Part shown: one piece after another, positions 43,907 to 52,604 of the stretch
How the letters are laid out: every line of letters begins with the position of its first letter
How positions within the stretch are numbered: the first letter of the stretch is position 1
Source: Tautonia plasticadhaerens
GTDB lineage: Bacteria > Planctomycetota > Planctomycetia > Isosphaerales > Isosphaeraceae
NCBI RefSeq assembly: GCF_007752535.1
Contig: NZ_CP036426.1
Span: 992,001 to 1,056,000 of the forward strand
Length of the DNA stretch: 64,000 nucleotides
Direction of reading: 5' to 3'
Notes under the pieces: generated by a model
What the model saw: only the letters and a program-made list of their open reading frames with translations
What the model was told of the DNA's origin: nothing
Database searches by the model: none
Translations under genes and position numbers: made by a program

Positions 43907-46522
43907 TCAGGTGCCATCCCCCGAGAACAGCCGCTCGTGGAACCGCCGCAGCGCCTCCTCGGGCGATTCGAACCGCATCGGCTCCGGGCCCGCCGCGTCG
44001 ATCCAGGCGGCGGTGAAGGGGGAGGGGCCGTCGAGGACCCGGAAGCGGACGACCGGCCGGGAGCGGAGCCACTCCAGCGCCTTCGGGGCGTCGAGCAGGT
44101 CGTCGAGCACCTCCCGCCTCGTCTCCTTCAGCAGGGGATGGCCGGGGCAGGCGGCCTTGACCAGCGGGTAGAGCCTCCGGCTGACCCAGAGCAGGCCGCC
44201 GACCCGGGTGCGGCCCCCCTCGGGGCGTCGCAGGACCATCAACGCCGTCGCCGCGACGTGGCGGAACCGCCTCGCGGGCAGGTTGCCGCGGTCGACCCCG
44301 GCGAGCACGTCCTCCTCGAACCCGTCGGGGGAGAGCAGGGGGGGGATGTCCTCGGCGTCCAGTTGCGCCTCGATCGGGAGCCGGATCTGCCAGCCGAGGT
44401 CGGCGACGACCAGCCCCAGGTCCCGGCCGAATCGCCGGCCCAAACGGGCCGAGACCGCCCGCCCGGCCGCCTCGCAGGCCGACCGGCCGAGCGGGGCGTG
44501 GAAGGTGTAGCTGAGCCCGTCCTCAAGGGGCGACTCCTCGACCAGCACCGACCCCGGCCTGGGCACCTCGCTCAACCGCTCCTGGGCCGAGAACAGGGCT
44601 TCGAGCACGCCGATCGCCTGGGGCTCCAGCCCGTACTCGTCGACCAGCCAGGCCCGGAGCGCCGAGGGCCCCTCGTCGAGCAGCGTCGCGGCCCGGTAGC
44701 GGAAGGCGGCGAGATCCGAGGCGAGTTCCGAGGAGAGCCCCTGGCGGTCGCTCGTCCAGCGGGGGAGGTCGGGCTCCCCCCCCGAGAACCGGGCATGGAC
44801 CACCAGGTTGTCGAGCCGGTCGAACTCCAGGGCCCGGCCGTCGAGCACGAAGCGGTCCCCCCGCTGGAGGCGTTCGGCGTAGTTCCCCTCCAGGGTGCCG
44901 ATCGACTCGTCCTCCACGAGGACCCTGACGGATTCCTCCGACGTGATCGTCCCCACGTTGGACCGGAACCAGCGGATGATCCGGGTGTTCTTGACCCCGA
45001 ACAGCCCCCCCTTCTTCCAGAACCGGGGCGAGGTCCATTGCGGGGTCGCCCCCGGCTCCGGCTCCCAGGCGCCGGGGGGTGAGGGCAGTTCCCCCGCCAG
45101 GAAGTTGAGGCAGGCGTCGAAGTCGGGCCGGGTCAGGTGCTCCATCGGCCCCGCCTTACGGACGAGGTCGATCGCCTCGTCGCCCGAACACTCGCCGACG
45201 CAGGCCATGCCGATCAACTGCTGGCAGAGCACGTCTAGCGGCGCGGAGGTCATCCGCAAGGGTTCGACCCTCCCCTCCCGCGCCGCCTTCGCCGTCACGG
45301 CCGCTCCCGCCAGCTCGGCGGCGGTGGCGGCGAGCATCAGGCCCCTCGTCCGGGCCCCGACCCGGTGCCCGGCCCTCCCCACCCGCTGCAGGCACCTGGA
45401 GGCGCTGCCCGGCAGGCCGACCAGCACCGCCAGGTCGGCCGTGCCGATGTCGACCCCCAGTTCCAGGCTCGTGCTGGTGACGACCGCCCGCAGTTCCCCC
45501 GCCTTCAAGGCCGCCTCGACGGCCCGCCGCCGGTCGGCGTCGAGCGCCGAGTGGTGCGCCGCCACGGCGTCCTCGCCCAGGTCCCCCTTCAGGTCGTGCG
45601 TGATCCGCTCGGTGAAGGCCCGGGTGTTGGCGAAGACGACGGTGGTCCGGTTCCCCGCCGCCTCCTCGCGGAGCCTCCGGAGCAGTCGCCGATACGTCAG
45701 GCCCCGGTGCGGGCCCTCGTCGGGCTCCAGGAGCGACTCGACCTCGATGACCGGCCCCGCCTTGCCGTCCGGCCGGGGGGCCTCGATGACCCGGCACTCC
45801 CGGGTCGGACCGACCAGGAACCGGGCGACGGGCCCGGGCGGCTTGCAGGTCGCCGAGAGCCCCACCCGGCCCGGGTCGCGCTCGGCCTGCGCCGCCAGCC
45901 GCTCGAGCGAGACGGCCAGGTCCGCACCCCGCTTCGACGGCACGAGCGCATGGACCTCGTCGACGATCAGGTGCCCCACCGGCCGCCAGATCCTGCCCCA
46001 GGTCTTCTGGCTCAGGAGTAACGACAGGCTTTCGGGCGTCGTGATCAGCAGGTGCGGCGGGTTCTCCCGGAGCTTGCGGCGGAAGTGGCCCGAGGTGTCC
46101 CCCGTGCGGACCCCGATCGTCACCGGGCTGGTCGCCAGCCCCAGTTCGTGCCGGATGGCCTCGAGCGGCTCCAGCAGGTTCCGCTCGATGTCGTAGCCGA
46201 GGCTCCTCAGCGGCGAGACGTAGACGCACCGCAGGCCGGGTGCGAGCCCCCCGGACTCGTGCTCCCGGTAGAGCTGGTCGATGAGGGCGAGGAACGCCGC
46301 CAGCGTCTTCCCCGTGCCGGTCGGGGAGACGAGCAGGACGTTCTCCCCCGAGTCGATCGCCGGCCAGGCCAGCGCCTGGGCCGGGGTCGGACCGCCGGGG
46401 AAGGCCCGGGCGAACCAGGCCCGCACCGGGGCCGATCGGATCGCGGGCGCCGCCCCGACTCCCCCCGTCGCCGGGTTCGCTCGGGCCGATCGGGGGCGTC
46501 CGGAGGCGTCGTCTCGGGGCAT
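43907..46522 (-). CDS. Lhr-like DEAD/DEAH-box helicase
   Basis: 871 residues. RecA-like domain 1: PTPAQALAWPAI (Q-like motif), VSPTGTGKTLAAFLALI (Walker A, about 67), YVSPLRSLGYDI, TTPESLSLLLS, VDEVHALV (motif II, about 189), and GLSATC (motif III). Domain 2: VFANTRAFTERI, VAAHHSALDADRRRAVEAALKAGELRAVVTSTSLELGVDIG, and QRVGRAGHRVGARTRG (motif VI). A long C-terminal region with winged-helix and Lhr-specific domains follows. This is the Lhr core (superfamily 2, 3'-5'), best known in archaea and some bacteria, where it acts in DNA/RNA repair. The C-terminal extension of actinobacterial Lhr (~1500 aa) is absent. No nuclease or ligase partner is adjacent. Confidence 0.9.
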   Translation of the reverse strand: MPRDDASGRPRSARANPATGGVGAAPAIRSAPVRAWFARAFPGGPTPAQALAWPAIDSGENVLLVSPTGTGKTLAAFLALIDQLYREHESGGLAPGLRCVYVSPLRSLGYDIERNLLEPLEAIRHELGLATSPVTIGVRTGDTSGHFRRKLRENPPHLLITTPESLSLLLSQKTWGRIWRPVGHLIVDEVHALVPSKRGADLAVSLERLAAQAERDPGRVGLSATCKPPGPVARFLVGPTRECRVIEAPRPDGKAGPVIEVESLLEPDEGPHRGLTYRRLLRRLREEAAGNRTTVVFANTRAFTERITHDLKGDLGEDAVAAHHSALDADRRRAVEAALKAGELRAVVTSTSLELGVDIGTADLAVLVGLPGSASRCLQRVGRAGHRVGARTRGLMLAATAAELAGAAVTAKAAREGRVEPLRMTSAPLDVLCQQLIGMACVGECSGDEAIDLVRKAGPMEHLTRPDFDACLNFLAGELPSPPGAWEPEPGATPQWTSPRFWKKGGLFGVKNTRIIRWFRSNVGTITSEESVRVLVEDESIGTLEGNYAERLQRGDRFVLDGRALEFDRLDNLVVHARFSGGEPDLPRWTSDRQGLSSELASDLAAFRYRAATLLDEGPSALRAWLVDEYGLEPQAIGVLEALFSAQERLSEVPRPGSVLVEESPLEDGLSYTFHAPLGRSACEAAGRAVSARLGRRFGRDLGLVVADLGWQIRLPIEAQLDAEDIPPLLSPDGFEEDVLAGVDRGNLPARRFRHVAATALMVLRRPEGGRTRVGGLLWVSRRLYPLVKAACPGHPLLKETRREVLDDLLDAPKALEWLRSRPVVRFRVLDGPSPFTAAWIDAAGPEPMRFESPEEALRRFHERLFSGDGT

Positions 46523-46818
46523 CCGATTCCCAATCCGGGGCGCGGCCCCCTCCCCGTCGGCTCGCCTCGCACCGATCCCGGTCGGGTCGGGTCGGGTCGC
46601 GTCAGCATTCTATTCCCGCCCGCCGATCTCGTCGAGCCGGCGGACGACTCGTCGGGAAGTGGTGCGTGGGTGATTGTGTGGGTGTTCGGGCGGCTCGTGT
46701 GACTAAGGTTGCCGATTCTCTCGATGATATCGGAGGGGGGCCGTCCCCGATCCCGATGCCCCGGGGATCGTCGTCTCGGCCGGGACGGGGGGCGCAGGTC
46801 GGATCCGGAGGGCGTTCG

Positions 46819-46902
46819 CGGAGCGAACCCAATTGGGTTGGCGGAACTCATGAATTCGAAACGGGTTTCTGCGAATGAGGAGGGGCGTCGATTGGCGCAC
46901 CG
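46819..46902 (+). repeat. Dispersed intergenic repeat, copy C
   Basis: CGGAGCGAACCCAATTG at 46819-46835 (preceded by TTCG), ending with GGCGCACCG at 46894-46902, 75 nt after the first base. Within it TTCGCGGAGCGAACCC is mirrored by GGGTTTCTGCGAA (about 46863-46875), giving an imperfect hairpin. Confidence 0.55.
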
Positions 46903-47194
46903 GCCCGGGATTCGCCCGGCCACCGGCCCGGAGTCCGGCCGGGTTGCCCGGGGCCTGCGCCTCCCGAGCTGGCGTCGGGCCGCGGGGCGATCGGATCGGC
47001 CTTGGCGTCGGATTCCGGGGATTTCCCGGGACCGACGCGCAACGACCGGGCCCCTCGGGCGATCAGACAGTGGGCGTACCTCATGAGGCCCGGGCTCCGG
47101 GGCCGGGGGTCGGGCCGGTCGGCCCCTCGACTCCTCGGGAGCTCTCGGAGGGCTCGGCCGGGCCCGGCCGGACGGGGGGGCGGGGCCGGATTCG

Positions 47195-47278
47195 CGGAGC
47201 GAACCCAATTGAGGTTGCGCAACTCGTTTCATGCCAAATGATTCCAGACGATGGCTCCCCCCCTCATCAGGCGCACCG
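47195..47278 (+). repeat. Dispersed intergenic repeat, copy D
   Basis: Same boxes and the same 75-nt spacing as copy C: CGGAGCGAACCCAATTG at 47195-47211 and GGCGCACCG at 47270-47278, with TTCG in front. The bases after the first box (AGGTTGCGCAACTC) align with GGTTGGCGGAACTC of copy C. Confidence 0.55.
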
Positions 47279-47679
47279 ACCGGCGCACCGCCCCTTGCCC
47301 GGCCGTCGAGCCCCATCCGGCTTGGCGGGGGGGGACGAGGCCCCGCCGTCCTCGGGCGGATCGAATCGGGGGGCCGCTCGCGTCGTCCCTCAAGGTGGGA
47401 GGGCGTCCGATTCGGGACACGGTCGACCCGGGCCCGGGTCGACCGGGGAGGATCGGAGGCCAGGGCCGAACCCCTGGTCCGGGATCGGGATCGGGAAATG
47501 GGAGGGCCGTCCGTGTCGTCGGACTGACCGCGGTTGCGATTACATGGGGAGCAGTCGGTCTCGGGGCCGCCGGGGGTGATGGGATGTCGCCCCCGGTCGG
47601 CCGGACTCCTCGGGGATCGGACTGCCGCCACGCCGACGATCGGTCTGGAGAGGCCCAGGGATCGAGGGACTCGACCGTC

Positions 47680-49290
47680 ATGAGTGTCGCCTGCCGAGCG
47701 CCGAGACTATCCCACGCCCGTCGACGCCTCCCCCGCCTCGAATCGCTGGAGGGCCGGGCCCTGCTGGCGACGACCCCCGTCGGGCCTGGCCTGGGGTTCC
47801 CCCCCCCGGCGACGGAGGTCGCCCTGCATCCGCAGCCGGAAGGGGGCGGGCCGTTCGCCGAGTCGGGTGCGAGCTCGGGGCTGGCCCAGGACGCGACGGA
47901 GCGGCCGACGCCTTGGCGGATCTCGACGGCCTTCCCCTGGCGGGTCGCCGCGTGGCGGCTCCCGGAACTGGAGCGTCCCCCGGCGGCCCCGCTCCTCCTC
48001 GAGCCGGGAGGGCCCCGGGCGGGCATCGACTCGGCCGTGATGTTCCCCAGGCTCCGTGAGCTCCGGCTCGAGGGTCACGTCGCCCCCGGCGAGGGGATCG
48101 ACTTCTTCGGCCTGGAGATCGGCCCCGGCACGCGATCCTTCGACGTCTCCTACCTCCGCCTGGAGGACGAGGCGTGGGGGGGGCCGGTCCGGGTCTGGCT
48201 GCTCGACGCCGGGGGGAACGTCATCGACTCCTGGACGCTGGATCCCTCGTTCGACGGCCTCGAGCTCCAGATGCTCGCCCTCGTCAGGCCCGACCCGACC
48301 GTGATCTACTTCGGGATCGAGGCGGCCTGGGGCGAGGGCAGTGGCGCGGGGGGGGCCGGCTACGCGCTGGAGATCCGCCGGGGCGGCGGCATGGGAGCCA
48401 GCCCGTTCGTGTTCCCCACCTCGAGCCCGATCTCGACCGGGCCCCCCTCGACGGGCGGGGATTCCCCGGGCGGGTTCGCCGAGGGTGCCGACCCCGGGGC
48501 GTCCCTGGGCCAGGGGCTCCCGGGGGCCGTCGCCGGTCCCTCGATCGGGTTCGGGCCGCCCGACGCCTCGGGGGGAGGCTCGGGGTCCTCGTTCCTCGAG
48601 GTCGTCGCCCCGGGCGCGATCGGCCTGGGACGGGGCGTCCCCCGACCGCTGCCGACCCAGGCGGCGGCCTCGGCGGGCGGGCTGCTGGCCGCCGGCCCGG
48701 ACGTGCGGGGCGACTCCGGATCTCCCGCCCGGGTGACCCGGTTCGACGACTTCGCCGACCCCATCCTGCTGGCCGTCGAGCCGGTCTTGCCGGCCGACCC
48801 CGAGGGGACCGAGGGGGGGGGGCCCTCGGGGACTCCCCGACGCGGGGTGCCGGCGAGCGGCGCCGGGCGGGAGGCCTCGGGGATCGCCATGGCCTCCCCG
48901 ACGGCCACGCCCCCGATCCGCCTGGCCGGGGTCGGCGGCGGGAGCCTCCCCCTGCTCGTGGCCGGGCTCAGGCTCGCCTGGGGCGGGCCGGTGGCCTCGG
49001 CTCCCGGGCTCGGGCCCGACGCGCCGGCGGAGGTCGCCGAGGAGCTGGCCTCGATCGCGGCGATCCCGCCCCTGGGCCCGATCGAGCCGAGGTCGCCGGC
49101 CCTCCCCCCCGTGCCGAGGACCGACCCGGAGGCCGAGCCGACCCGCCCCCGGGTCCTCCGGACGGCCCTGATCGGGGCCGCGGCGCTGGCCGTCGGGCTG
49201 ATCCTGCCGGACCTCGCCGCCGACCGGCCATGCCTCCGGCACCGGCGGGCCCGGCCGCTCCGCCCCTGGCGGCGACTCACCCGGTCGTGA
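47680..49290 (+). CDS. Planctomycete exported protein with N-terminal LESLEGRALL motif
   Basis: 536 residues. The N-terminus is RRRLPRLESLEGRALLATT, the LExLExRxLL motif that starts many large planctomycete surface/secreted proteins in place of a classical signal peptide. Next comes a beta-rich domain (about 110-230) with LRELRLEGHVAPGEGIDFFGLEIGPGTRSFDVSYLRL and YALEIRRG, resembling a pre-peptidase-C/jelly-roll domain. After a long Gly/Pro/Ser-rich disordered region, a C-terminal hydrophobic helix (ALIGAAALAVGLILPDLA) is followed by an Arg-rich tail (RHRRARPLRPWRRLTR), which looks like a sorting or anchor signal. ATG at 47680. Function unknown. Confidence 0.7.
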   Translation: MSVACRAPRLSHARRRLPRLESLEGRALLATTPVGPGLGFPPPATEVALHPQPEGGGPFAESGASSGLAQDATERPTPWRISTAFPWRVAAWRLPELERPPAAPLLLEPGGPRAGIDSAVMFPRLRELRLEGHVAPGEGIDFFGLEIGPGTRSFDVSYLRLEDEAWGGPVRVWLLDAGGNVIDSWTLDPSFDGLELQMLALVRPDPTVIYFGIEAAWGEGSGAGGAGYALEIRRGGGMGASPFVFPTSSPISTGPPSTGGDSPGGFAEGADPGASLGQGLPGAVAGPSIGFGPPDASGGGSGSSFLEVVAPGAIGLGRGVPRPLPTQAAASAGGLLAAGPDVRGDSGSPARVTRFDDFADPILLAVEPVLPADPEGTEGGGPSGTPRRGVPASGAGREASGIAMASPTATPPIRLAGVGGGSLPLLVAGLRLAWGGPVASAPGLGPDAPAEVAEELASIAAIPPLGPIEPRSPALPPVPRTDPEAEPTRPRVLRTALIGAAALAVGLILPDLAADRPCLRHRRARPLRPWRRLTRS

Positions 49291-49346
49291 CCTCGAGGGG
49301 GCCCCGGGGGCGGCGAGGGGTGAAGGGTTCCCGATCGGGGATCGGC

Positions 49347-49375
49347 TCAACAGGGGACGCCCCAGGCCGTATAAT
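49347..49375 (+). promoter_or_regulatory. Sigma70-like promoter of the PPIase gene
   Basis: TCAACA (49347-49352), 17-nt spacer, perfect TATAAT (49370-49375). Leader about 92 nt. Confidence 0.6.
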
Positions 49376-49473
49376 GCCGCCGACTCGACGAGCCTCCGGG
49401 GGCGATCGACCCGCCCCGAGGCCCCGCTTCCCGATCGAATCGGATCGGATCCCCCGCCACGGAGGCTGTCCCC

Positions 49474-50556
49474 ATGTCCGACCTCGCCCGACGCTCCCCG
49501 GCGCCGGCCGCCCTGGCGCTGGGCCTCGCCCTGGGCCTGGCCCCGGCCCCCCTCGCGATCGGCCAGGCCCCGCCCTCGCCGCCCCGGTCCCCGGCCCCGG
49601 CCGCCCCCCCGGCCAACGACCCCGTCGTCGCCACCTTCGAGGGGGGGACGATCACCAAGTCCGAGGTGCTCGACTTCCTCGGCCAGTACGCCATCCAGCC
49701 CGACCGCCAGGGGGAGGTGTACGAGCAGGCCGTCAATGCGCTGGTCAATCAGGAACTGCTGGCCTCCTTCCTCCAGCAGCAGAACGTCGCCGTGACCGGC
49801 CCGGAGCTGGACGCCGAGGTCGCCAAGCTCTCCGAGCAGCTCCAGCAGTCCGGCCAGGGGACGCTCAACAGCCTGCTCGCCGAGATGGGGCTGACGGAGA
49901 TGGAGCTGAAGGAGCGGATGATGACCGGCCTCCGCTGGTCGAAGTACCTCCAGTCCCGCGCCGACGAGGCCACGCTCCGCTCCTACTTCGAGCAGAACAA
50001 GGACCTGTTCACGGGCACCGCCGTGAAGGCCAGCCACATCCTCGCCCGGGTCGAGCCCGACGCCTCCGAGGGGCAAAAGGAGGAGGCCCGGCAGAAGCTC
50101 GCTGAGCTTAAGAAGAAGATCGACGCGGGGGAGCTGGACTTCGCCGTCGCCGCCGACCAGTACTCCGAGGATCCCAGCAACCAGGAAGCCCCCGACGGCG
50201 GGAATATCGGCTACTTCGGCAAGCGAGGCCAGGTCATCGACGCGTTCGCCGACGCCGCCTTCGCACTCGAGGTCGGGGAGGTCTCCGACCCGGTCGAGAC
50301 CGACTACGGCTACCACCTGATCAAGGTCACCGACCGCCGGGAGGGCCAGGAGGTCACCTTCGAGCAGATCCGGGAGGCCGTCCTGAGCACCTACGGCGAC
50401 GAGATCCAGGAGCAGCTTCTCGACCAGGCCCGGGCCTCGGCCAAGCTCGACATCAAGCCGATGCCCGAGGATTTCTTCCCCGCCGTCCCGACGACCACTC
50501 CCGGATCGACCCTCGCCCCGGCCCCCGCCGCGGCCCCCGCAGGGCCCGGACGCTGA
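49474..50556 (+). CDS. Parvulin-type peptidyl-prolyl isomerase (SurA/PrsA-like)
   Basis: 360 residues. Signal peptide (APAALALGLALGLAPAPLAIGQA), SurA_N-type helical chaperone region (about 55-180: VNALVNQELLASFLQQQNVAVTGPELDAEV, LLAEMGLTEMELKERMM), then a parvulin rotamase domain (about 185-290): AVKASHILARVEP, EEARQKLAELKKKIDAGELDFAVAADQYSEDPS, GGNIGYFGKRGQVIDAFADAAFALEVGEVSDPVETDYGYHLIKV. Assists folding of exported proteins in the periplasm by cis-trans isomerisation of prolyl bonds. Pro/Ala-rich linker and tail. Own promoter; ends at a hairpin facing the cytochrome gene. Confidence 0.92.
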   Translation: MSDLARRSPAPAALALGLALGLAPAPLAIGQAPPSPPRSPAPAAPPANDPVVATFEGGTITKSEVLDFLGQYAIQPDRQGEVYEQAVNALVNQELLASFLQQQNVAVTGPELDAEVAKLSEQLQQSGQGTLNSLLAEMGLTEMELKERMMTGLRWSKYLQSRADEATLRSYFEQNKDLFTGTAVKASHILARVEPDASEGQKEEARQKLAELKKKIDAGELDFAVAADQYSEDPSNQEAPDGGNIGYFGKRGQVIDAFADAAFALEVGEVSDPVETDYGYHLIKVTDRREGQEVTFEQIREAVLSTYGDEIQEQLLDQARASAKLDIKPMPEDFFPAVPTTTPGSTLAPAPAAAPAGPGR

Positions 50557-50565
50557 ACCGAGACG

Positions 50566-50589
50566 CGGCCGGGGCGTCCGCCCCGGCCG
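50566..50589. terminator. Bidirectional terminator hairpin
   Basis: CGGCCGGGGC-GTCC-GCCCCGGCCG, perfect 10-bp stem between the convergent PPIase and cytochrome genes. Confidence 0.6.
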
Positions 50590-50622
50590 ACCGGTCCCCT
50601 CCGCGCCCGGGTCGATCCGGGA

Positions 50623-51264
50623 TCAGTCGGACTGCGACCCGAGCCAGGCCAGGGTGTCGGCCATCTGCTGGTCGGAGAGGACGAATCGGAAGCCGGGCAT
50701 CCGACGACGGCCGTCGTGCAGGATCTCGGCGTACTCGGCGGGCCGCTGCAGGACTGGCCGGGCGATGAGGTTCTGCCCCAGCTCTCCCCCCCGGGCGTCG
50801 GGCCCGTGGCAGGTGGCGCAGTGCTCGGCGATCAGCGAGGCGCCCCGATCGGGGTCGCCCTCGGGGAGGGCGTCGGCCTCGGGCTCCGGGAGGGTCGGGA
50901 GCCGGGCGGCGTCCAGGGCCAGCATCGGGGGGGGCGGGGCCTCGCCGTCGGTCGGGAAGGAGGAGACGAGGTAGCCGACCAGCCCGTCTTTTTCCTCCGG
51001 GGGGACCGGCGCCCCCCAGCCGATCATCTTGTCGACCTCGGCGGCCCACTGCTCGGGCGTCAGCCGGAGGGACTCGACCATCCCGGCCGAGTGGCACATC
51101 AGGCAGTTATTCTCGAACGACCGGCGGCCCAGCTCCAGGGCGAAGACCCGCTCGTCGTCGGCCTGGTCCCGGACCCCCGCACCCCCCGGGGCCGGGGACG
51201 ACGCCAGGGCCAGGGCCGCCAGGGCGAGGCCGAACACGGGCAAGGCGATTCGGGGCTGCATCAT
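50623..51264 (-). CDS. Dihaem cytochrome c (sulfite dehydrogenase electron acceptor)
   Basis: 213 residues, signal peptide (ALPVFGLALAALALASSPA). Two haem-c sites: CLMCH (about 53-57) and CATCH (about 149-153), each followed by a plausible distal Met (MVESLRL; RRMPGFRFVLSDQQMADTLAWL). The second half is a typical cytochrome-c/cbb3-like domain. It follows the sulfite oxidase-like gene by 54 nt on the same strand, and such pairs make sulfite:cytochrome c oxidoreductase, where this subunit takes electrons from the molybdenum subunit to the respiratory chain. Two haems instead of the single haem of classical SorB is a variation worth noting. Confidence 0.85.
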   Translation of the reverse strand: MMQPRIALPVFGLALAALALASSPAPGGAGVRDQADDERVFALELGRRSFENNCLMCHSAGMVESLRLTPEQWAAEVDKMIGWGAPVPPEEKDGLVGYLVSSFPTDGEAPPPPMLALDAARLPTLPEPEADALPEGDPDRGASLIAEHCATCHGPDARGGELGQNLIARPVLQRPAEYAEILHDGRRRMPGFRFVLSDQQMADTLAWLGSQSD

Positions 51265-51318
51265 CGTCTCTTCTCGGTCCGATCCTCGGGCGGAGGGGTG
51301 AGGGACTCAGTCCCCGGC

Positions 51319-52518
51319 TCAGGAGACCTCGACGTCGACCTGCTCGATCGCGTTCCAGAGGTAGCCGCTCTTGTTCCAGGGGCTCTGATCGGGCTGCGTC
51401 TGGCCCTGGGAGTCGGTAGCCCGGGATCGGATGGTGTGCGAGCCGGCGGGGGCGTCCCAGGACATCGACCAGGTCCGCCACGAGCCCTCGACGTCCGGCC
51501 CCCCGAGCGCGGCGGGCCGCCAGGGGCCGCCGTCGATCGACACCTCCACCGACTCCACCCGCCCCGGCCCGGTCCAGGCCACTCCGGAGACCTCGACGGG
51601 ACCGGCTCCCAGCCGGAGGCCGTCTCCCGGGGCGGTGATGAGTGACTTCACGTTCATCGCCGTCACCGGGATGAGCTCGGCGTCCTGATCCTCGATCAGG
51701 GAGCCCGGGGGCGCCTGCTCCCGGGGGATCCGGTAGCCGGTCTGCTGGTAGAAGCCGGGCGCCTCCTCCTCGCTCGCGGTGATCTCCCGGAGCCACTTCA
51801 CCGAGTGATTCGCCGTCCAGCAGGGGACGACCAGCCGGATCGGCCCCCCGTGCAGGCCGGGCAGGGGCTCTCCGTTCATCCGGGTGGCGAGCAGGGTGGT
51901 CGGGTCGATCGCCTTCTCCCTGGGCAGGCTCCTCAGGAACGCGGGCGTCTTCGGGTGCGGCGGCAGGTCGGCCCCGAGGAGGTGGAGATGCCGCACGCCC
52001 TCCTGCAAGCCGGCCTCCTCCAGCACGTCGACCAGCCGGACCCCGCCCCACTCCGCGTTGCCGACCGCACCCCTGGCCCAGCCGATCCCCGGGATGTTCG
52101 GCCGGAAGAGGCCCCGGCCGTTGCCCGCGCACTGGAGGACCGCCGGCAGGGTGACCTGTTCCATGGCGTCGAGGTCGGCCAGTGACAGCGCGATCGGCCG
52201 GTCGACCAGCCCCCCGATCGACACCGTCCACCGATCCGAGACGGCCGCCGGCGCCCCGAAATGGCTGCGGACGAAGAACAAGTCATTCGGGGTGATCCAG
52301 CCCCCCAGGCTCGTCGGCGGGGTCTCGGCGTCGAGCGGGACGAGGTTCCGGATGATCAGGGCCCGATCGTCGACGGCCGGCTCGTCCCCCCGGGCGACCC
52401 GGTCGAATCGGGGGCCGGCCCAGACGCCGAACCCGGCCGCCGCCCCGCCGACGATGGCCCGTCGGAGCGCTTCCCGTCTCGTGGTCTCCGGGGCGTCCCC
52501 CCTGGAATCGTTCATCAT
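51319..52518 (-). CDS. Sulfite oxidase-family molybdopterin enzyme (Tat-exported)
   Basis: 399 residues. Twin-arginine signal (TTRREALRRAIVGGAAAGFGVWAG). Oxidoreductase molybdopterin domain: FVRSHFGAP, LPAVLQCAGNGRGLF (Cys ligand of molybdenum, about residue 130), GAVGNAEWGGVRLVDVL, LHGGPIRLVVPCWTANHSVKWLREI; then the Mo-co dimerisation domain (VSGVAWTGPGRVESVEVSIDGGPWRPA..WRTWSMSWDAPAGSHTIRSRATDSQGQTQP). Oxidises sulfite to sulfate in the periplasm. Upstream of the dihaem cytochrome gene with 54 nt between; together they form a SorAB-like pair. Electrons go to cytochrome c. Confidence 0.9.
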   Translation of the reverse strand: MMNDSRGDAPETTRREALRRAIVGGAAAGFGVWAGPRFDRVARGDEPAVDDRALIIRNLVPLDAETPPTSLGGWITPNDLFFVRSHFGAPAAVSDRWTVSIGGLVDRPIALSLADLDAMEQVTLPAVLQCAGNGRGLFRPNIPGIGWARGAVGNAEWGGVRLVDVLEEAGLQEGVRHLHLLGADLPPHPKTPAFLRSLPREKAIDPTTLLATRMNGEPLPGLHGGPIRLVVPCWTANHSVKWLREITASEEEAPGFYQQTGYRIPREQAPPGSLIEDQDAELIPVTAMNVKSLITAPGDGLRLGAGPVEVSGVAWTGPGRVESVEVSIDGGPWRPAALGGPDVEGSWRTWSMSWDAPAGSHTIRSRATDSQGQTQPDQSPWNKSGYLWNAIEQVDVEVS

Positions 52519-52604
52519 CGCAGTTCCTCCGGGCGGGGCAGTCCTGGCGAGCGCCCCATTCTACCCCGGCTCGGACGCCGGGGCCAAACCGCGAGGGCCC
52601 CCGA

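Larger units (their letters stand above)
46523..47679. other. Long intergenic region with two repeat copies
   Basis: About 1.16 kb lacking any credible gene; open frames are Arg/Pro/Gly-rich and overlap on both strands. It contains repeat copies C and D and an AT-richer block at about 46660-46735 (GTGATTGTGTGGGTGTT ... CGATGATATCG) that may hold the helicase promoter. Right part leads into the LESLEGRALL protein gene. Confidence 0.55.
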
